A stretch of DNA of 64,000 bases from Lacticaseibacillus absianus (GCF_013407595.1 NZ_JABEKX010000003.1:62001-126000), one strand, 5' to 3'; shown: positions 27,157 to 35,723, counted from the first letter of the stretch. The notes: generated by a model not told the origin, from the sequence alone. A program made the numbers and translations.

Positions 27157-28116
27157 ATGACTGAGACACGACCGTTGACCTGGCCACTATTCATTGAGCT
27201 GATCCGCTTGCCGGCCAAGCTGGCCAGCCTGCTCCCGTTCCTGTTTGGCTGCGCGTATGCGTGGGTGGTTTTCCACCAGCTCAACTGGGTCAACACCGGG
27301 ATCTATTTTGTCGGGCAGATGAGCATCGCGCTGTTCGTCACCGGCTTCAACAACGTGCAGGACTTCTACAAGGCCCAGGATGCGCATTACCGCGCCACAC
27401 AGAACATCATCGGCCGTGAACACCTCGACCCGCGCCGGCTCTTGGCTCTGATGCTCGGCCTGTTGGCGCTCGCTTGCACCTGCGGGCTGATCTTGGTGTG
27501 GCGCACGGACCTCAGCTTGCTACTGATCGGTGGTGCCGCAGTCTTCGTCGCCGTGTTCTACACCTATGGCCCGGTGCCACTGTCGCGCGTGCCCAGCGGT
27601 GAGGCGCTGGCGGGGCTGTGCGAAGGCTTCGGCACGATCTTCATCGCGGTCTTCGTCAACGTGGTGCCGCATCCGGTCACGCTGGCCCTGGCGGCGCGCC
27701 AGTTCAGCCTGAACGTCGACCTCGCGGTGGTGGCGCGGTTGTTCATCGTGGCGCTGCCGATCGTCTTATTCGACGCCGCCACGATGTTCGCAGATAATAT
27801 CTGCGACCTAGACCAAGACATCCGCAACCAGCGCTTCACGTTGCCGTACTACCTGGGCCGGGCCCGGGCGTTGCGCGTCTACCCGTGGTTGCCGGCGCTG
27901 GCCTATGCGGCGATCGCGCTGGCGGTGGTCCTACGCCTGCTCCCGTGGCCGATGCTGATCGTCCTGGCGCTGTGGCCGCTGGCGTGGCGCAACACGCGCC
28001 GCTTCCTGGCGAAGCAGAGCAAGCAGGCGACGTTCGGCACGGCGATCGACACGATGCTCAAGACCTTCGGCGCTGAAGTGTGCGTGTTGATCCTCTACGG
28101 GCTACTTGCGGGCTGA
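27157..28116 (+). CDS. UbiA-family prenyltransferase 3
   Basis: 319-aa paralogue with FNNVQDFYKAQDAHYRATQN and DNICDLDQDIRNQRFTLPYYLG. AGGAGG lies five nt before the ATG, nine bases after the second copy. Hydrophobic segments and length match the other two. It ends the EET island; the rpmG-secE-nusG backbone resumes 40 bp later. Confidence 0.88.
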   Translation: MTETRPLTWPLFIELIRLPAKLASLLPFLFGCAYAWVVFHQLNWVNTGIYFVGQMSIALFVTGFNNVQDFYKAQDAHYRATQNIIGREHLDPRRLLALMLGLLALACTCGLILVWRTDLSLLLIGGAAVFVAVFYTYGPVPLSRVPSGEALAGLCEGFGTIFIAVFVNVVPHPVTLALAARQFSLNVDLAVVARLFIVALPIVLFDAATMFADNICDLDQDIRNQRFTLPYYLGRARALRVYPWLPALAYAAIALAVVLRLLPWPMLIVLALWPLAWRNTRRFLAKQSKQATFGTAIDTMLKTFGAEVCVLILYGLLAG

Positions 28117-28134
28117 CCGTTTTTTTGGTAGTCT
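28106..28134 (+). promoter_or_regulatory. Candidate promoter of rpmG-secE
   Basis: TTGCGG (28106-28111), 17-nt spacer containing a T7 run, TAGTCT (28129-28134). Weak hexamers but correct spacing and position. The -35 lies inside the end of the preceding gene. Confidence 0.35.
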
Positions 28135-28157
28135 AAGAGGATAACTGGAGGCCGATC

Positions 28158-28307
28158 ATGAGTGTGAAAAAAGTCGCCTTGGCCTGCTCCGTGTGTGGTC
28201 GCCGGAACTACTTCGTTCCCGAGAACCCGCGCCGTACCGAGCGGTTGATGCTGAACAAGTTCTGTAAATACTGCAAGCGCGTGACCGAGCACCGCGAAAC
28301 GAAGTAA
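28158..28307 (+). CDS. rpmG: 50S ribosomal protein L33
   Basis: 49-aa zinc-ribbon L33 ([19 protein letters not shown]...). Two CxxC pairs (CSVC and CKYC) make this the zinc-containing form. GGAGG precedes the ATG. It lies 12 nt before secE, the standard arrangement. Confidence 0.95.
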   Translation: MSVKKVALACSVCGRRNYFVPENPRRTERLMLNKFCKYCKRVTEHRETK

Positions 28308-28319
28308 GGAGGGAGCCAC

Positions 28320-28490
28320 ATGAAGTTCATCAAGAGTGTCATTCAAGAGATGAAGCTGGTCACTTGGCCGAACGCCGCAGAGACGCGGCGCGACACCTCG
28401 ACGGTGATCATCACCTCCATCTTGTTCGCTGCGTACTTCGCGTTGGTTGACTGGGTCATCCTGCTGGTACTCAAAGCGTTTATCTTTTGA
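28320..28490 (+). CDS. secE: Preprotein translocase subunit SecE
   Basis: 56-aa single-membrane-span subunit of the SecYEG channel. The amphipathic N-terminal helix with VIQEMKLVTWPNAAETRRDT is the family signature, followed by one hydrophobic segment. GGAGGG lies just before the ATG, within the short gap after rpmG. Confidence 0.95.
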   Translation: MKFIKSVIQEMKLVTWPNAAETRRDTSTVIITSILFAAYFALVDWVILLVLKAFIF

Positions 28491-28491
28491 T

Positions 28492-28575
28492 TTGAAATTC
28501 CTGTTCGATGTGCGTATACTGAGGACAGACAAACGGAAAAAACCGCCCCTCGTGATGAGGCCGGTTTTTTTATTT
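28492..28575 (+). promoter_or_regulatory. nusG promoter and leader terminator (possible attenuator)
   Basis: A near-consensus promoter (TTGAAA 28492-28497, 17-nt spacer, TATACT 28515-28520) starts a transcript near 28527. About ten bases later a hairpin (AAAAAACCG/CGGTTTTTT with inner CCTC/GAGG, 28537-28569) runs into a T-rich tail, all before nusG. The hairpin also ends readthrough from secE. A promoter placed upstream of a terminator suggests attenuation of nusG. Confidence 0.75.
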
Positions 28576-28596
28576 TCGCCAAAATAAAGGAGAGCA

Positions 28597-29148
28597 ATGA
28601 TGGTCGAATCAGCAGAGAAACTATGGTACGTGTTGCACACTTACTCCGGCTACGAGAATAAGGTCAAGACGAACCTCGAGTCCCGGGTCAGCTCCATGGG
28701 CATGGACGACTACATCTTCCGGGTGATCGTTCCGGAAGAAGAGGAAGAAGAGGTCAAGGACGGCAAGGCCAAGAAGAAGATGGAAAAGACTTTCCCCGGC
28801 TACGTGCTGGTCGAGATGGTCATGACCGATGAATCTTGGTTCGTGGTCCGCAACACGCCAGGGGTGACCGGCTTCGTCGGTTCCCACGGGGCCGGCAGCA
28901 AGCCGAGCCCACTGCTGCCAGGCGAAGTCGCCGGGATCCTCCACAGCCTCGGCATGAGCACGCGCCAGACCAACGTTGATTTCACGGTCGGCGAGCCGGT
29001 CACCATCGTCGACGGCGCCTTCGCCGGTCAAGAAGGCAAGGTCACCGAGGTCGACAAGGAGAAGTCGAAGCTGAAGGTCTCCATGATGATGTTCGAACGC
29101 GAAGTCAGCGCAGAGCTGGACTTCGACCAAGTCGACAAGCAGCTGTAA
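28597..29148 (+). CDS. nusG: Transcription termination/antitermination factor NusG
   Basis: 183-aa NusG with the N-terminal NGN domain (WYVLHTYSGYENKVKTNLESR, FPGYVLVEM, VRNTPGVTGFVG) and C-terminal KOW domain (VGEPVTIVDGAFAGQEGKVTEVD). An acidic insert EEEEEEVKDGKAKKK occurs at about residues 47-61. It binds RNA polymerase and links it to ribosomes or Rho. ATGATG starts follow AAAGGAGA; the second (28600) has slightly better spacing. It is followed by structured repeat family A rather than by rplK. Confidence 0.95.
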   Translation: MMVESAEKLWYVLHTYSGYENKVKTNLESRVSSMGMDDYIFRVIVPEEEEEEVKDGKAKKKMEKTFPGYVLVEMVMTDESWFVVRNTPGVTGFVGSHGAGSKPSPLLPGEVAGILHSLGMSTRQTNVDFTVGEPVTIVDGAFAGQEGKVTEVDKEKSKLKVSMMMFEREVSAELDFDQVDKQL

Positions 29149-29209
29149 GCTAGTGTCTGGGTACGTCAGCGCGTGACTAAACGAGCGGGCCGACACACAT
29201 AGACAGAGA

Positions 29210-29413
29210 GGCTACGCCATAAAGCGGTTTTAGCCCAGCGTATAGGCACGGCCCCGTGAAAACCCCACAACTTGGGCTTTCGCGGGGCCGCGTTTATACG
29301 TTTTGCTTGTTCGAATGCAGTGAGTGACGGGCAGACATGCGTTAGAATGCCTCACTGCGGCGTTCGGCATCGCCGAACGGAAGTAAGGGGCCTCGCTTTA
29401 TGGCGCGTCCTAT
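29210..29413. repeat. Structured repeat family A, copy 2
   Basis: Fills the gap between the convergent nusG and lipoprotein genes. Flanks match copy 1 and 3 (CGGTTTTAGCCCAGCG; TTCGAATGCAGTGAGTGACGGGCAGACATGCGTTAGAATG). The 20-bp stem (29239-29258 with 29281-29300) has one mismatch and three G-U pairs and a different sequence from copy 1. At the right end one 41-bp-type unit (ACTGCGGCGTTCGGCATCGC...GGAAG) is present, of the kind repeated three times in copy 3. Confidence 0.85.
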
Positions 29414-29496
29414 TCTGGAATGGTCGTGACTCATTCTTGGGCCGTTAATGGTGGCTTAACCTCTTTGGTTAGATATGTCCCATATGGCAAGTCGAC

Positions 29497-30732
29497 TCAG
29501 TCAGACGGAATTGGATTCTTGGGATCCCAATCCTCTTGGCGGTGCATGTTGAAATCTTTTTTGAAGTTTGCATTCCCCACGCCATCGAAGACAATAAAAC
29601 CAGTTTTGCTACCCGGCGTTTTTTTGTAAAAGAGATTGCTGGGGCCTTGAGGGGTCGCGGAAGGGTGTCCGAGAATCGAAAAACGCATTGACCAAAGTCC
29701 GGTGAAATCAGCTTCGACATCGTCAGTAGCCGCCGTTTGAGCTGGCGCTTCAAGCGGGATATAACCCGTCGAGTAGGTGTCTTCGCCCACAAACTTAGCT
29801 TTGATCTGTGCGTCATGGCCGATCCACATTTCACCGGCAGTGCCGACCCAATGGCCTTCGATAAAGCGAATCGCTTTGCGATCGGCGCTTCCTGCATTTG
29901 TTTCGGCTGGTTGTGCAGTGCGAACGCTACCGCTGTAGAAGGCAATCGTTAAGTCGTCATCCTCTGCTAAAGCGGTGATCCGCCCCCCGCCAGTAGGAAT
30001 ATTATACCATTGGAGGTGGTGCACATTTGCCAAAGCTGATTCGATCAAATCGGCTAGATGAGGTGTCACGATGGCAGGGGTGAAGTTGCCCGCCGCACAA
30101 ATTGCCGCGGTTGCTGTATCGTGGAGCCTAAGGCCGATGTCACCAGTTACGTTGACGCGCTTAACGGAGAGGATTACGCCGGCGATGTCATCTTGAACGA
30201 CGACTTTTAAGGTCAAGCCGCGATCTGTGTAGGTGTTGATTCCCTTAGTCAGGTGGGGCATCTGATGACTATCATTGTCACCGCCGTCTGAAATGTTCAT
30301 GGCAGAAGATAGATCAGTGTCTAGTGCCCCAGAGTTGCGCCAGAGGGAATAATGGGGACCGAATTCCAAGTAACCGCCGTGTAGCAACTCAACCCCGCGG
30401 ACAGTCATTGTTTTTGCAGGCACCATCGTGTCATGCGTTGAAATCTTGATTTTGTAGTCTTTGTGGAACCGAGGAATATCTGAGATAGAAAAGGTGTTTT
30501 TGCGTGTGTCTACGCTTTGAATTGATTCGCCAGGGATCTGCCAGTAAACGGTATCGGTCGAAGCGTGACCCGAAACTTTCCAGAGGTAACCCCTTTTGTC
30601 GGCCCAGCGGACCGAAAGGGTGTCCTGAGTAGGCTTGTTATGGCATGCGGATAGACTGATTGCAACAGTTGAACACGAAACGATGAGGAAGATTAAACGG
30701 GTGAGGGTATGAGGGGGTAAGTGTTTACACAT
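29497..30732 (-). CDS. Lipoprotein of unknown function
   Basis: 411-aa secreted lipoprotein with a clear signal and lipobox (LSAC, Cys30), then a globular sequence I do not recognise. The C-terminal third (about 290-411) looks like a separate beta-rich domain (HWVGTAGEMWIGHDAQIKAKF...FTGLWSMRFSILG). Base composition is clearly lower in GC than its neighbours, and codon use is less biased, which suggests later arrival. GGAGG lies 10-11 nt before the ATG, a little far. TATAAT occurs on its strand near 30785 but without a good -35. Convergent with nusG, codirectional with the MFS gene. Confidence 0.7.
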   Translation of the reverse strand: MCKHLPPHTLTRLIFLIVSCSTVAISLSACHNKPTQDTLSVRWADKRGYLWKVSGHASTDTVYWQIPGESIQSVDTRKNTFSISDIPRFHKDYKIKISTHDTMVPAKTMTVRGVELLHGGYLEFGPHYSLWRNSGALDTDLSSAMNISDGGDNDSHQMPHLTKGINTYTDRGLTLKVVVQDDIAGVILSVKRVNVTGDIGLRLHDTATAAICAAGNFTPAIVTPHLADLIESALANVHHLQWYNIPTGGGRITALAEDDDLTIAFYSGSVRTAQPAETNAGSADRKAIRFIEGHWVGTAGEMWIGHDAQIKAKFVGEDTYSTGYIPLEAPAQTAATDDVEADFTGLWSMRFSILGHPSATPQGPSNLFYKKTPGSKTGFIVFDGVGNANFKKDFNMHRQEDWDPKNPIPSD

Positions 30733-30817
30733 AAAAATCGAGCCTCCGACAATGGGATTAAGCTAGTATATTCCATCGTCATTATACACCGTAAATGCAT
30801 TGCACTGCTCAGTGTAA

Positions 30818-32080
30818 TTAACGTGATCGTTGTCCCGTTGTTGTCTCCCCCTGCAGCGCCTGATCGTACTGCCGGGCGCTTGGGATCAGCCAGTTCAGGA
30901 GGCCGCAGACCAGCGTGCCGACGCCGGCGATCACGAAGAGGTTGGCGACCCCGATCACGTCTGCCAGCGGGCCGGCGAAGATCAGGCCGACGGGACCAGT
31001 GATGCTCATCAGGGCGTTGGTGATGCCGAGCACGCGGCCGAGGTGCGCGGGCTCGAAGCTCTGCTGGATCATCGCCATCAGCAGGGTGTTGAAGAACGGG
31101 GTGGCGAGGCCGGCCAGCGCGTTGAGGCCGACGAACCACCAGAAACCGGTCTGGTTGCCGGGCAGCACCCCGCTGATGCCGATGGTGACCCCGATCACAA
31201 GGTAGGCGAGCAGGATCGGGCGCATACGGTCACGCCACTGCCCGAGGGTGCCGATGATCACGCCACCGGCCAGCATGCCGACAGAGTAGATCACCTCGAT
31301 CAGCCCCGCTTGCCCGACGGTGCCTTGAAAATGGTCCATGGTCATCAGCGGATAGAGGCTCGCCGCCGGCATGAAGAGCAGGGTGAACAGCGCTCCGATC
31401 AGGGTGATGCGCCAGAGCCCCTGCCGAGCCCGGAGCAGGTGTAGCCCGAAGCGGGCGTCGGTCAGAAAATGCACGGCCTCGCCGATCGCCGGGCTGCGCG
31501 GAATGGTGACCATCAGCAACATCGCCGTGCCGAGCAAGGCGCCGAGAACGTCCAGCAGGATCAACAGGTTCATCGGCACGACGCTGAACAAGAAGGCGCC
31601 CAGTGCCGGGGCGACGATGAAGTTCGCGGATTGCACGATGCCCAGCTGGCCGTTGACGCGGGTCAGTTCGGCTTCCGGCACCATGGTCGGCACGAGCGAC
31701 TGGATGGTCGGCTGCTGGAAAGTCTGCGCTAAGGCGCGCATGAACAGGGAGACGAACACCAGCCACAGCGGGAAGTGTTCCGCCATGGTGCCGGCGACCG
31801 ACAGAACAAGCGCGAAGGCGGCGACGATCGCATCGGTGATGATCAGCAGGGCCTTCTTATTCACCCGGTCGATGATCGGGCCGACGAACGGGGACAGCAG
31901 TACGGTCGGCAGCATGCCCAGCAGGGTCGCGACGCTGAGGATGGTCGCACTGCCGGTCTGCTTGGTCAGGTACCAGATGATCGCGTACTGCACCACGAGA
32001 CTGGTGATGCCGGACAGGAATTGACCGGTGAGAAACAGGTTGAAGTTGCGGCGCCAGCGGTGTGGCAATGGGGGCGTCAT
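30818..32080 (-). CDS. MFS exporter, macrolide-efflux-like
   Basis: 420-aa major facilitator with 12 expected membrane segments. The N-terminus NFNLFLTGQFLSGITSLVVQYAIIWYLTKQTGSAT is typical of the MefA-type branch that exports macrolides or siderophores. The loop LSPFVGPIIDRVNKKALLIITD carries the MFS motif A (GPIxDR). Start ATG at 32080 has GAGGTAA 8 nt upstream. TATAAT on the minus strand near 32115 may be its -10. Substrate cannot be told from sequence. Confidence 0.85.
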   Translation of the reverse strand: MTPPLPHRWRRNFNLFLTGQFLSGITSLVVQYAIIWYLTKQTGSATILSVATLLGMLPTVLLSPFVGPIIDRVNKKALLIITDAIVAAFALVLSVAGTMAEHFPLWLVFVSLFMRALAQTFQQPTIQSLVPTMVPEAELTRVNGQLGIVQSANFIVAPALGAFLFSVVPMNLLILLDVLGALLGTAMLLMVTIPRSPAIGEAVHFLTDARFGLHLLRARQGLWRITLIGALFTLLFMPAASLYPLMTMDHFQGTVGQAGLIEVIYSVGMLAGGVIIGTLGQWRDRMRPILLAYLVIGVTIGISGVLPGNQTGFWWFVGLNALAGLATPFFNTLLMAMIQQSFEPAHLGRVLGITNALMSITGPVGLIFAGPLADVIGVANLFVIAGVGTLVCGLLNWLIPSARQYDQALQGETTTGQRSR

Positions 32081-32142
32081 AGGGTTACCTCGATTTTCTA
32101 TATAATGGGAATTATAGGATAACACACCACGACGATTGTGGC

Positions 32143-32250
32143 TTGCAAATCCGCGTGATTCATGCTAATTTAGACCAGTATGTTCACACATACGCGTGGG
32201 AGGCCAAAATACGCTTGGCCATCATCACCACATCACGGACTAAGGAGGTT
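32143..32250 (+). promoter_or_regulatory. rplK promoter and structured leader
   Basis: TTGCAA (32143-32148), 17-nt spacer, TAATTT (32166-32171). The leader has a TATGT/ACATA hairpin, then GTGGGAGG and a 6-bp hairpin GGCCAA/TTGGCC (32202-32220), before AAGGAGG. In bacteria this leader commonly binds L1 to control the L11-L1 operon; the GGGAGG-hairpin arrangement fits that, by inference. Confidence 0.55.
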
Positions 32251-32257
32251 ATGTTTC

Positions 32258-32683
32258 GTGGCTAAAAAAGTAGCAAACATCGTTAAACTCCAGATCCCTG
32301 CGGGGAAGGCAACTCCAGCTCCTCCGGTAGGTCCTGCTCTTGGGCAGGCCGGGATCAACATCATGGGCTTCACCAAGGACTTCAATGCACGGACTGCAGA
32401 CCAGGCCGGCATGATCATCCCTGTTGTGATCACCGTGTACGAAGATCGTTCATTCGACTTCGTGACCAAGACCCCGCCGGCTGCTATCTTGCTGAAGAAG
32501 GCTGCTGGTGTCGAACACGGCTCAGGCGAACCGAACACGAAGAAGGTCGCAACCGTGACCAAGGATCAAGTTCGTCAGATCGCTGAGACGAAGATGCAAG
32601 ACCTTAACGCTGCAGACGTAGAAGCTGCTATGCGCATGGTTGAAGGGACTGCTCGCTCCATGGGCTTCGTTGTCGAAGGCTAA
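32258..32683 (+). CDS. rplK: 50S ribosomal protein L11
   Basis: 141-aa L11 ([38 protein letters not shown]). It has the full N-terminal binding segment for thiostrepton and release factors and the rRNA-binding C-terminal domain ([17 protein letters not shown]). GTG start with AAGGAGG nine nt upstream. First gene of rplKA. Confidence 0.97.
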   Translation: MAKKVANIVKLQIPAGKATPAPPVGPALGQAGINIMGFTKDFNARTADQAGMIIPVVITVYEDRSFDFVTKTPPAAILLKKAAGVEHGSGEPNTKKVATVTKDQVRQIAETKMQDLNAADVEAAMRMVEGTARSMGFVVEG

Positions 32684-32772
32684 GCGCAAGTCCGGATCAT
32701 CAGTGAAAACTGAATGAATCAAGTGGAAGGGCTCCGGCCCGCTGACCACATTTGCAAGGAGGAAAATCCAGA

Positions 32773-33462
32773 ATGGCTAAGAAAGCAAAGAAGTATATCG
32801 AAGCAGCAAAGCAAGTTGATGCCAACAAGACCTACACCCCTGAAGAGGCGGTCGCTTTGGTCAAGAAGATCGACTTTGCCAAGTTCGATGCAACGGTCGA
32901 AGTTGCCTACAACTTGAACATTGACGTGAAGCAGGCTGACCAGCAGATCCGTGGCGCCGTTGTGCTGCCTAACGGGACTGGTAAGACCAGCCGCGTCGTT
33001 GTCTTCGCCGAAGGCCCACAGGCTAAGCAGGCGGAAGAAGCCGGCGCCGACGTTGTCGGTGGCGACGACCTGGTTCAGAAGATCCAGGACGGCTGGTTGG
33101 ACTTTGACGTTGCGGTCGCAACGCCACCGATGATGGCCAAGGTCGGCCGTCTCGGCCGTGTCCTCGGCCCTAAAGGCTTGATGCCTAACCCGAAGACCGG
33201 GACCGTGACGATGGACGTGACCAAGGCGATCAACGACATCAAGGCTGGTCAAGTGGCTTACCGTGCCGACAAGGCCGGGATCGTGCACGCCCCGATCGGC
33301 AAGGTCTCCTTCGACGACCAGAAGCTGATCGAGAACTTCAAGACCATCAACGATGTGATCTTGAAGGCGCGCCCAGCTGCGGCGAAGGGTCAGTACATCA
33401 AGAGTCTGACCGTGACCTCCACCTTTGGCCCTGGGGTCAAGACGGATGCAACGGCATTCTAA
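32773..33462 (+). CDS. rplA: 50S ribosomal protein L1
   Basis: 229-aa L1, including the signature FNAEGPQAK-like block ([18 protein letters not shown]), [19 protein letters not shown] and the C-terminal [18 protein letters not shown] lies nine nt before the ATG. L1 stalk protein and likely translational repressor of its own operon. The terminator follows at once. Confidence 0.97.
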   Translation: MAKKAKKYIEAAKQVDANKTYTPEEAVALVKKIDFAKFDATVEVAYNLNIDVKQADQQIRGAVVLPNGTGKTSRVVVFAEGPQAKQAEEAGADVVGGDDLVQKIQDGWLDFDVAVATPPMMAKVGRLGRVLGPKGLMPNPKTGTVTMDVTKAINDIKAGQVAYRADKAGIVHAPIGKVSFDDQKLIENFKTINDVILKARPAAAKGQYIKSLTVTSTFGPGVKTDATAF

Positions 33463-33473
33463 GTTGTCTGACG

Positions 33474-33504
33474 AAGCAGCCTCTTACGAGAGGCTGCTTT
33501 TTTG
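33474..33504 (+). terminator. Intrinsic terminator of rplKA
   Basis: Eleven-base-pair perfect stem (33474-33484 with 33489-33499), TACG loop, then TTTTT. Confidence 0.95.
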
Positions 33505-33573
33505 TTTGGCGCCTTTGGGGGCGGACGGCCCCCGGCGCGCTGGGGTCACCCCCGTCATGAAGGGATACTTGCA

Positions 33574-35445
33574 ATGACTGAACGCCCGCAATACCAAGCG
33601 TACTTTGACGAAGTGCGCGTGAACCACCACATCACGGTGAAGCAGGTCTGCGACTTCGTCGGCTTCTCGGAGACGACCTACCAGCGGATCCGGCGAGGGG
33701 AGGCTAGCCCCACCGTCACGGAGTTCTGCCGCTGGTGTAGCTACTTGTATGTGCTGCCCGGTGCCGGGCTCGAGGCGCTGATGCAGGCCAACTACTTCCC
33801 GCTCACGACGGCACAAAACAGGGTGCTCAAGCACCTGCGCGAGGATGTGCAGGTGCTTGAGCCAGCTGCGCTGCGGGCCGAGCTGACCACCCTGGGGCAG
33901 CGAACGCACCAAAGCGACTTTCAGCTCCTGTTGGCGCTGCTCGATCTGCGATGCACGACAGACCCCGATGAGCAGCAGACGATCGCGACGGCTGTGGCCA
34001 CGCAGCTCCAGGCGCGGCACTTCTGGGCGAGCTTTGAGATCCAGTGCTTCTTAGTCCTCGAGCCGTTCTTGAGCTGGCCGGTGATCTCGCATTGTATGGC
34101 ACGGTACTTGGCCTACCCCAAAGACAAGGGCAAGGGGGCGTTTCGGTTCTCTTACTGGTACGAGCCGCTAGCGATGGGCTACATCCAGGCGGCGGCGAAG
34201 ACGGCGATCAGCGAGAATGTGCGCCAAGCGCTACAATGGGTGAGCGCCGGGGGGCGACGGTCCGCCAGGTATGGGATCGATACCCACGTGTGGTACGCGC
34301 TCAGTGAGCAGCTGATCCCGTGCTTCGAGGCGGCGACGACGCCGGTGACCGCGATCACTGCCGTCGTCGACCCGGTCCTCGCGACGCTGACGGCGCTTGC
34401 CGGGGCGCAGCCGGTCCGGCTGACTGGCCGTCTCAAGCGGGTCAAGCAGCTACTGGTCACCGGGGCCCCTTACCATCACGACCGGCGCCCCCGCCGGACG
34501 CTGGCGCCGTGGCCTGACCCTGATGTTGGCGACGGGGGGATCGGGGCACGCTTCGACCGGCTCCGGCAGGCGCGGCACGTCAGCATCAAAGATCTGTGTG
34601 CGTTGACCGGGTTCTCACGGACGGTGTACCGCCGGTTCTGTGCGGCGGACGCTGAACCGCGGATCGATGAGCTTTGCCGGGCGCTGGATTGCCTCCACGT
34701 CGAGCTGTGGGAACTCCTGATCGTTGAGGAGTATCCGGTCTGGCCGGATCTGGACCGCCGCGTGTTCCCGGAGATCCTCGCGGCTGAGTCGACCAAGGTG
34801 ATCCCCGAATCGGTGCAGACCGACCTCGCCAAGACCCAGGCCCTTGCGGCAGAGACCGGGAACCCGTTTTTCCATATGGTCTGGCTGGTGATGATGCGAA
34901 CGTGCGGTGAGATCACTGACGGCGACGCGGGGGCGCAACCGTATGCGGCGCGCACCCTCGCGCTGTTGCTGACCTTCGATGAGTGGCATTCGATGGATTA
35001 CTACACCCTGGAGTTCGAGCTTGAGTACGCGGATCTGGCGACGGCCCACCGGGTGATGAAGAAGCTGATCCGCGCCATGCCGCGGGGGCAGTTCGGCTTC
35101 TTTGAGTTAAACTTTAGCTCAAGCCTACAACTGTGGGAGGCGATCCTCGTCGTAGCCTTCAAGACGCAAGACCCGGCGGCGGTCCGCTCGGTTACCCAGG
35201 CGATCAGACGCCTACACCTGCCGGCGAACTTGGGCAGCGACGAGCTCTTGTGGCCGATCCTCCAGACCTACTGCCGATCCGTTGAACGCGCGGTGGCGAT
35301 GAACGACGACGCGCCAGGTGAATGGCAGCGCCTCGAGGATCAGCTGCTGACCCTGACCAGCGGGGCGGAGAACTGGCCGTGGCGTCTGGTCACGACGCTC
35401 AACACCGCAATGGATAAGTATTACTTCGGCCGGGGGCAGGGCTGA
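33574..35445 (+). CDS. Double Rgg-like transcriptional regulator (tandem fusion)
   Basis: 623-aa protein made of two similar halves of about 310 aa. Each half begins with a helix-turn-helix: residues about 8-55 (FDEVRVNHHITVKQVCDFVG, FSETTYQRIRRG) and about 325-375 (FDRLRQARHVSIKDLCALTG, FSRTVYRRFCA). Each continues with a helical, TPR-like region. A single Rgg/GadR/MutR-type regulator is about 280-300 aa, so this looks like an in-frame fusion of two. ATG at 33574 with AAGGG about 9-10 nt upstream. The regulated genes are unknown; the opuC operon lies downstream on the same strand, but a terminator separates them. Confidence 0.72.
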   Translation: MTERPQYQAYFDEVRVNHHITVKQVCDFVGFSETTYQRIRRGEASPTVTEFCRWCSYLYVLPGAGLEALMQANYFPLTTAQNRVLKHLREDVQVLEPAALRAELTTLGQRTHQSDFQLLLALLDLRCTTDPDEQQTIATAVATQLQARHFWASFEIQCFLVLEPFLSWPVISHCMARYLAYPKDKGKGAFRFSYWYEPLAMGYIQAAAKTAISENVRQALQWVSAGGRRSARYGIDTHVWYALSEQLIPCFEAATTPVTAITAVVDPVLATLTALAGAQPVRLTGRLKRVKQLLVTGAPYHHDRRPRRTLAPWPDPDVGDGGIGARFDRLRQARHVSIKDLCALTGFSRTVYRRFCAADAEPRIDELCRALDCLHVELWELLIVEEYPVWPDLDRRVFPEILAAESTKVIPESVQTDLAKTQALAAETGNPFFHMVWLVMMRTCGEITDGDAGAQPYAARTLALLLTFDEWHSMDYYTLEFELEYADLATAHRVMKKLIRAMPRGQFGFFELNFSSSLQLWEAILVVAFKTQDPAAVRSVTQAIRRLHLPANLGSDELLWPILQTYCRSVERAVAMNDDAPGEWQRLEDQLLTLTSGAENWPWRLVTTLNTAMDKYYFGRGQG

Positions 35446-35456
35446 ATGACTGACAG

Positions 35457-35497
35457 GCGTCGGGACCAAGGCCAACCCTTGTTCCGGCGTTTTTTTA
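35457..35497 (+). terminator. Intrinsic terminator after the double regulator
   Basis: Stem CGTCGGGACC(A)AAGG / CCTTGTTCCGGCG with G-U pairs, then TTTTTTT. Confidence 0.85.
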
Positions 35498-35723
35498 GGT
35501 CGCACAGAAATTTTTTTGGGCCCCAAGTTGATCGGCCCTCGCCGAACGTTCGGGCGAGCCGGCGCCGGCCGGCACGCCTGCGGAAACTCTGGTCTGTGCT
35601 ATTCTTGGGAGGAACAGATCACCCGCTATGCCTCGGGCGCTACCGCGGTTCAGGCCCGGTGACCGGGATTTGCGCGATCAGCGCCTGATTCGTGCCGCGG
35701 TGGCCGAACCAAATTGTTGAATT
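35498..35723. other. GC-rich intergenic stretch upstream of opuCA
   Basis: No gene is supported. Features seen: a CTCGCC..GGGCGAG hairpin around 35537-35557, the run GCCGGCGCCGGCCGGC just after it, and a TGTGCTATTCTTGGGAGG string (35594-35611) that resembles a -10 and ribosome site but leads to no open frame of note. Confidence 0.4.

Noticed and set aside
32251-32265. A four-codon ATG frame (ATG TTT CGT GGC TAA) right after AAGGAGG and overlapping the rplK GTG.
   Set aside because: Could couple translation, but the frame is too short to call and the GTG itself has usable spacing to AAGGAGG.
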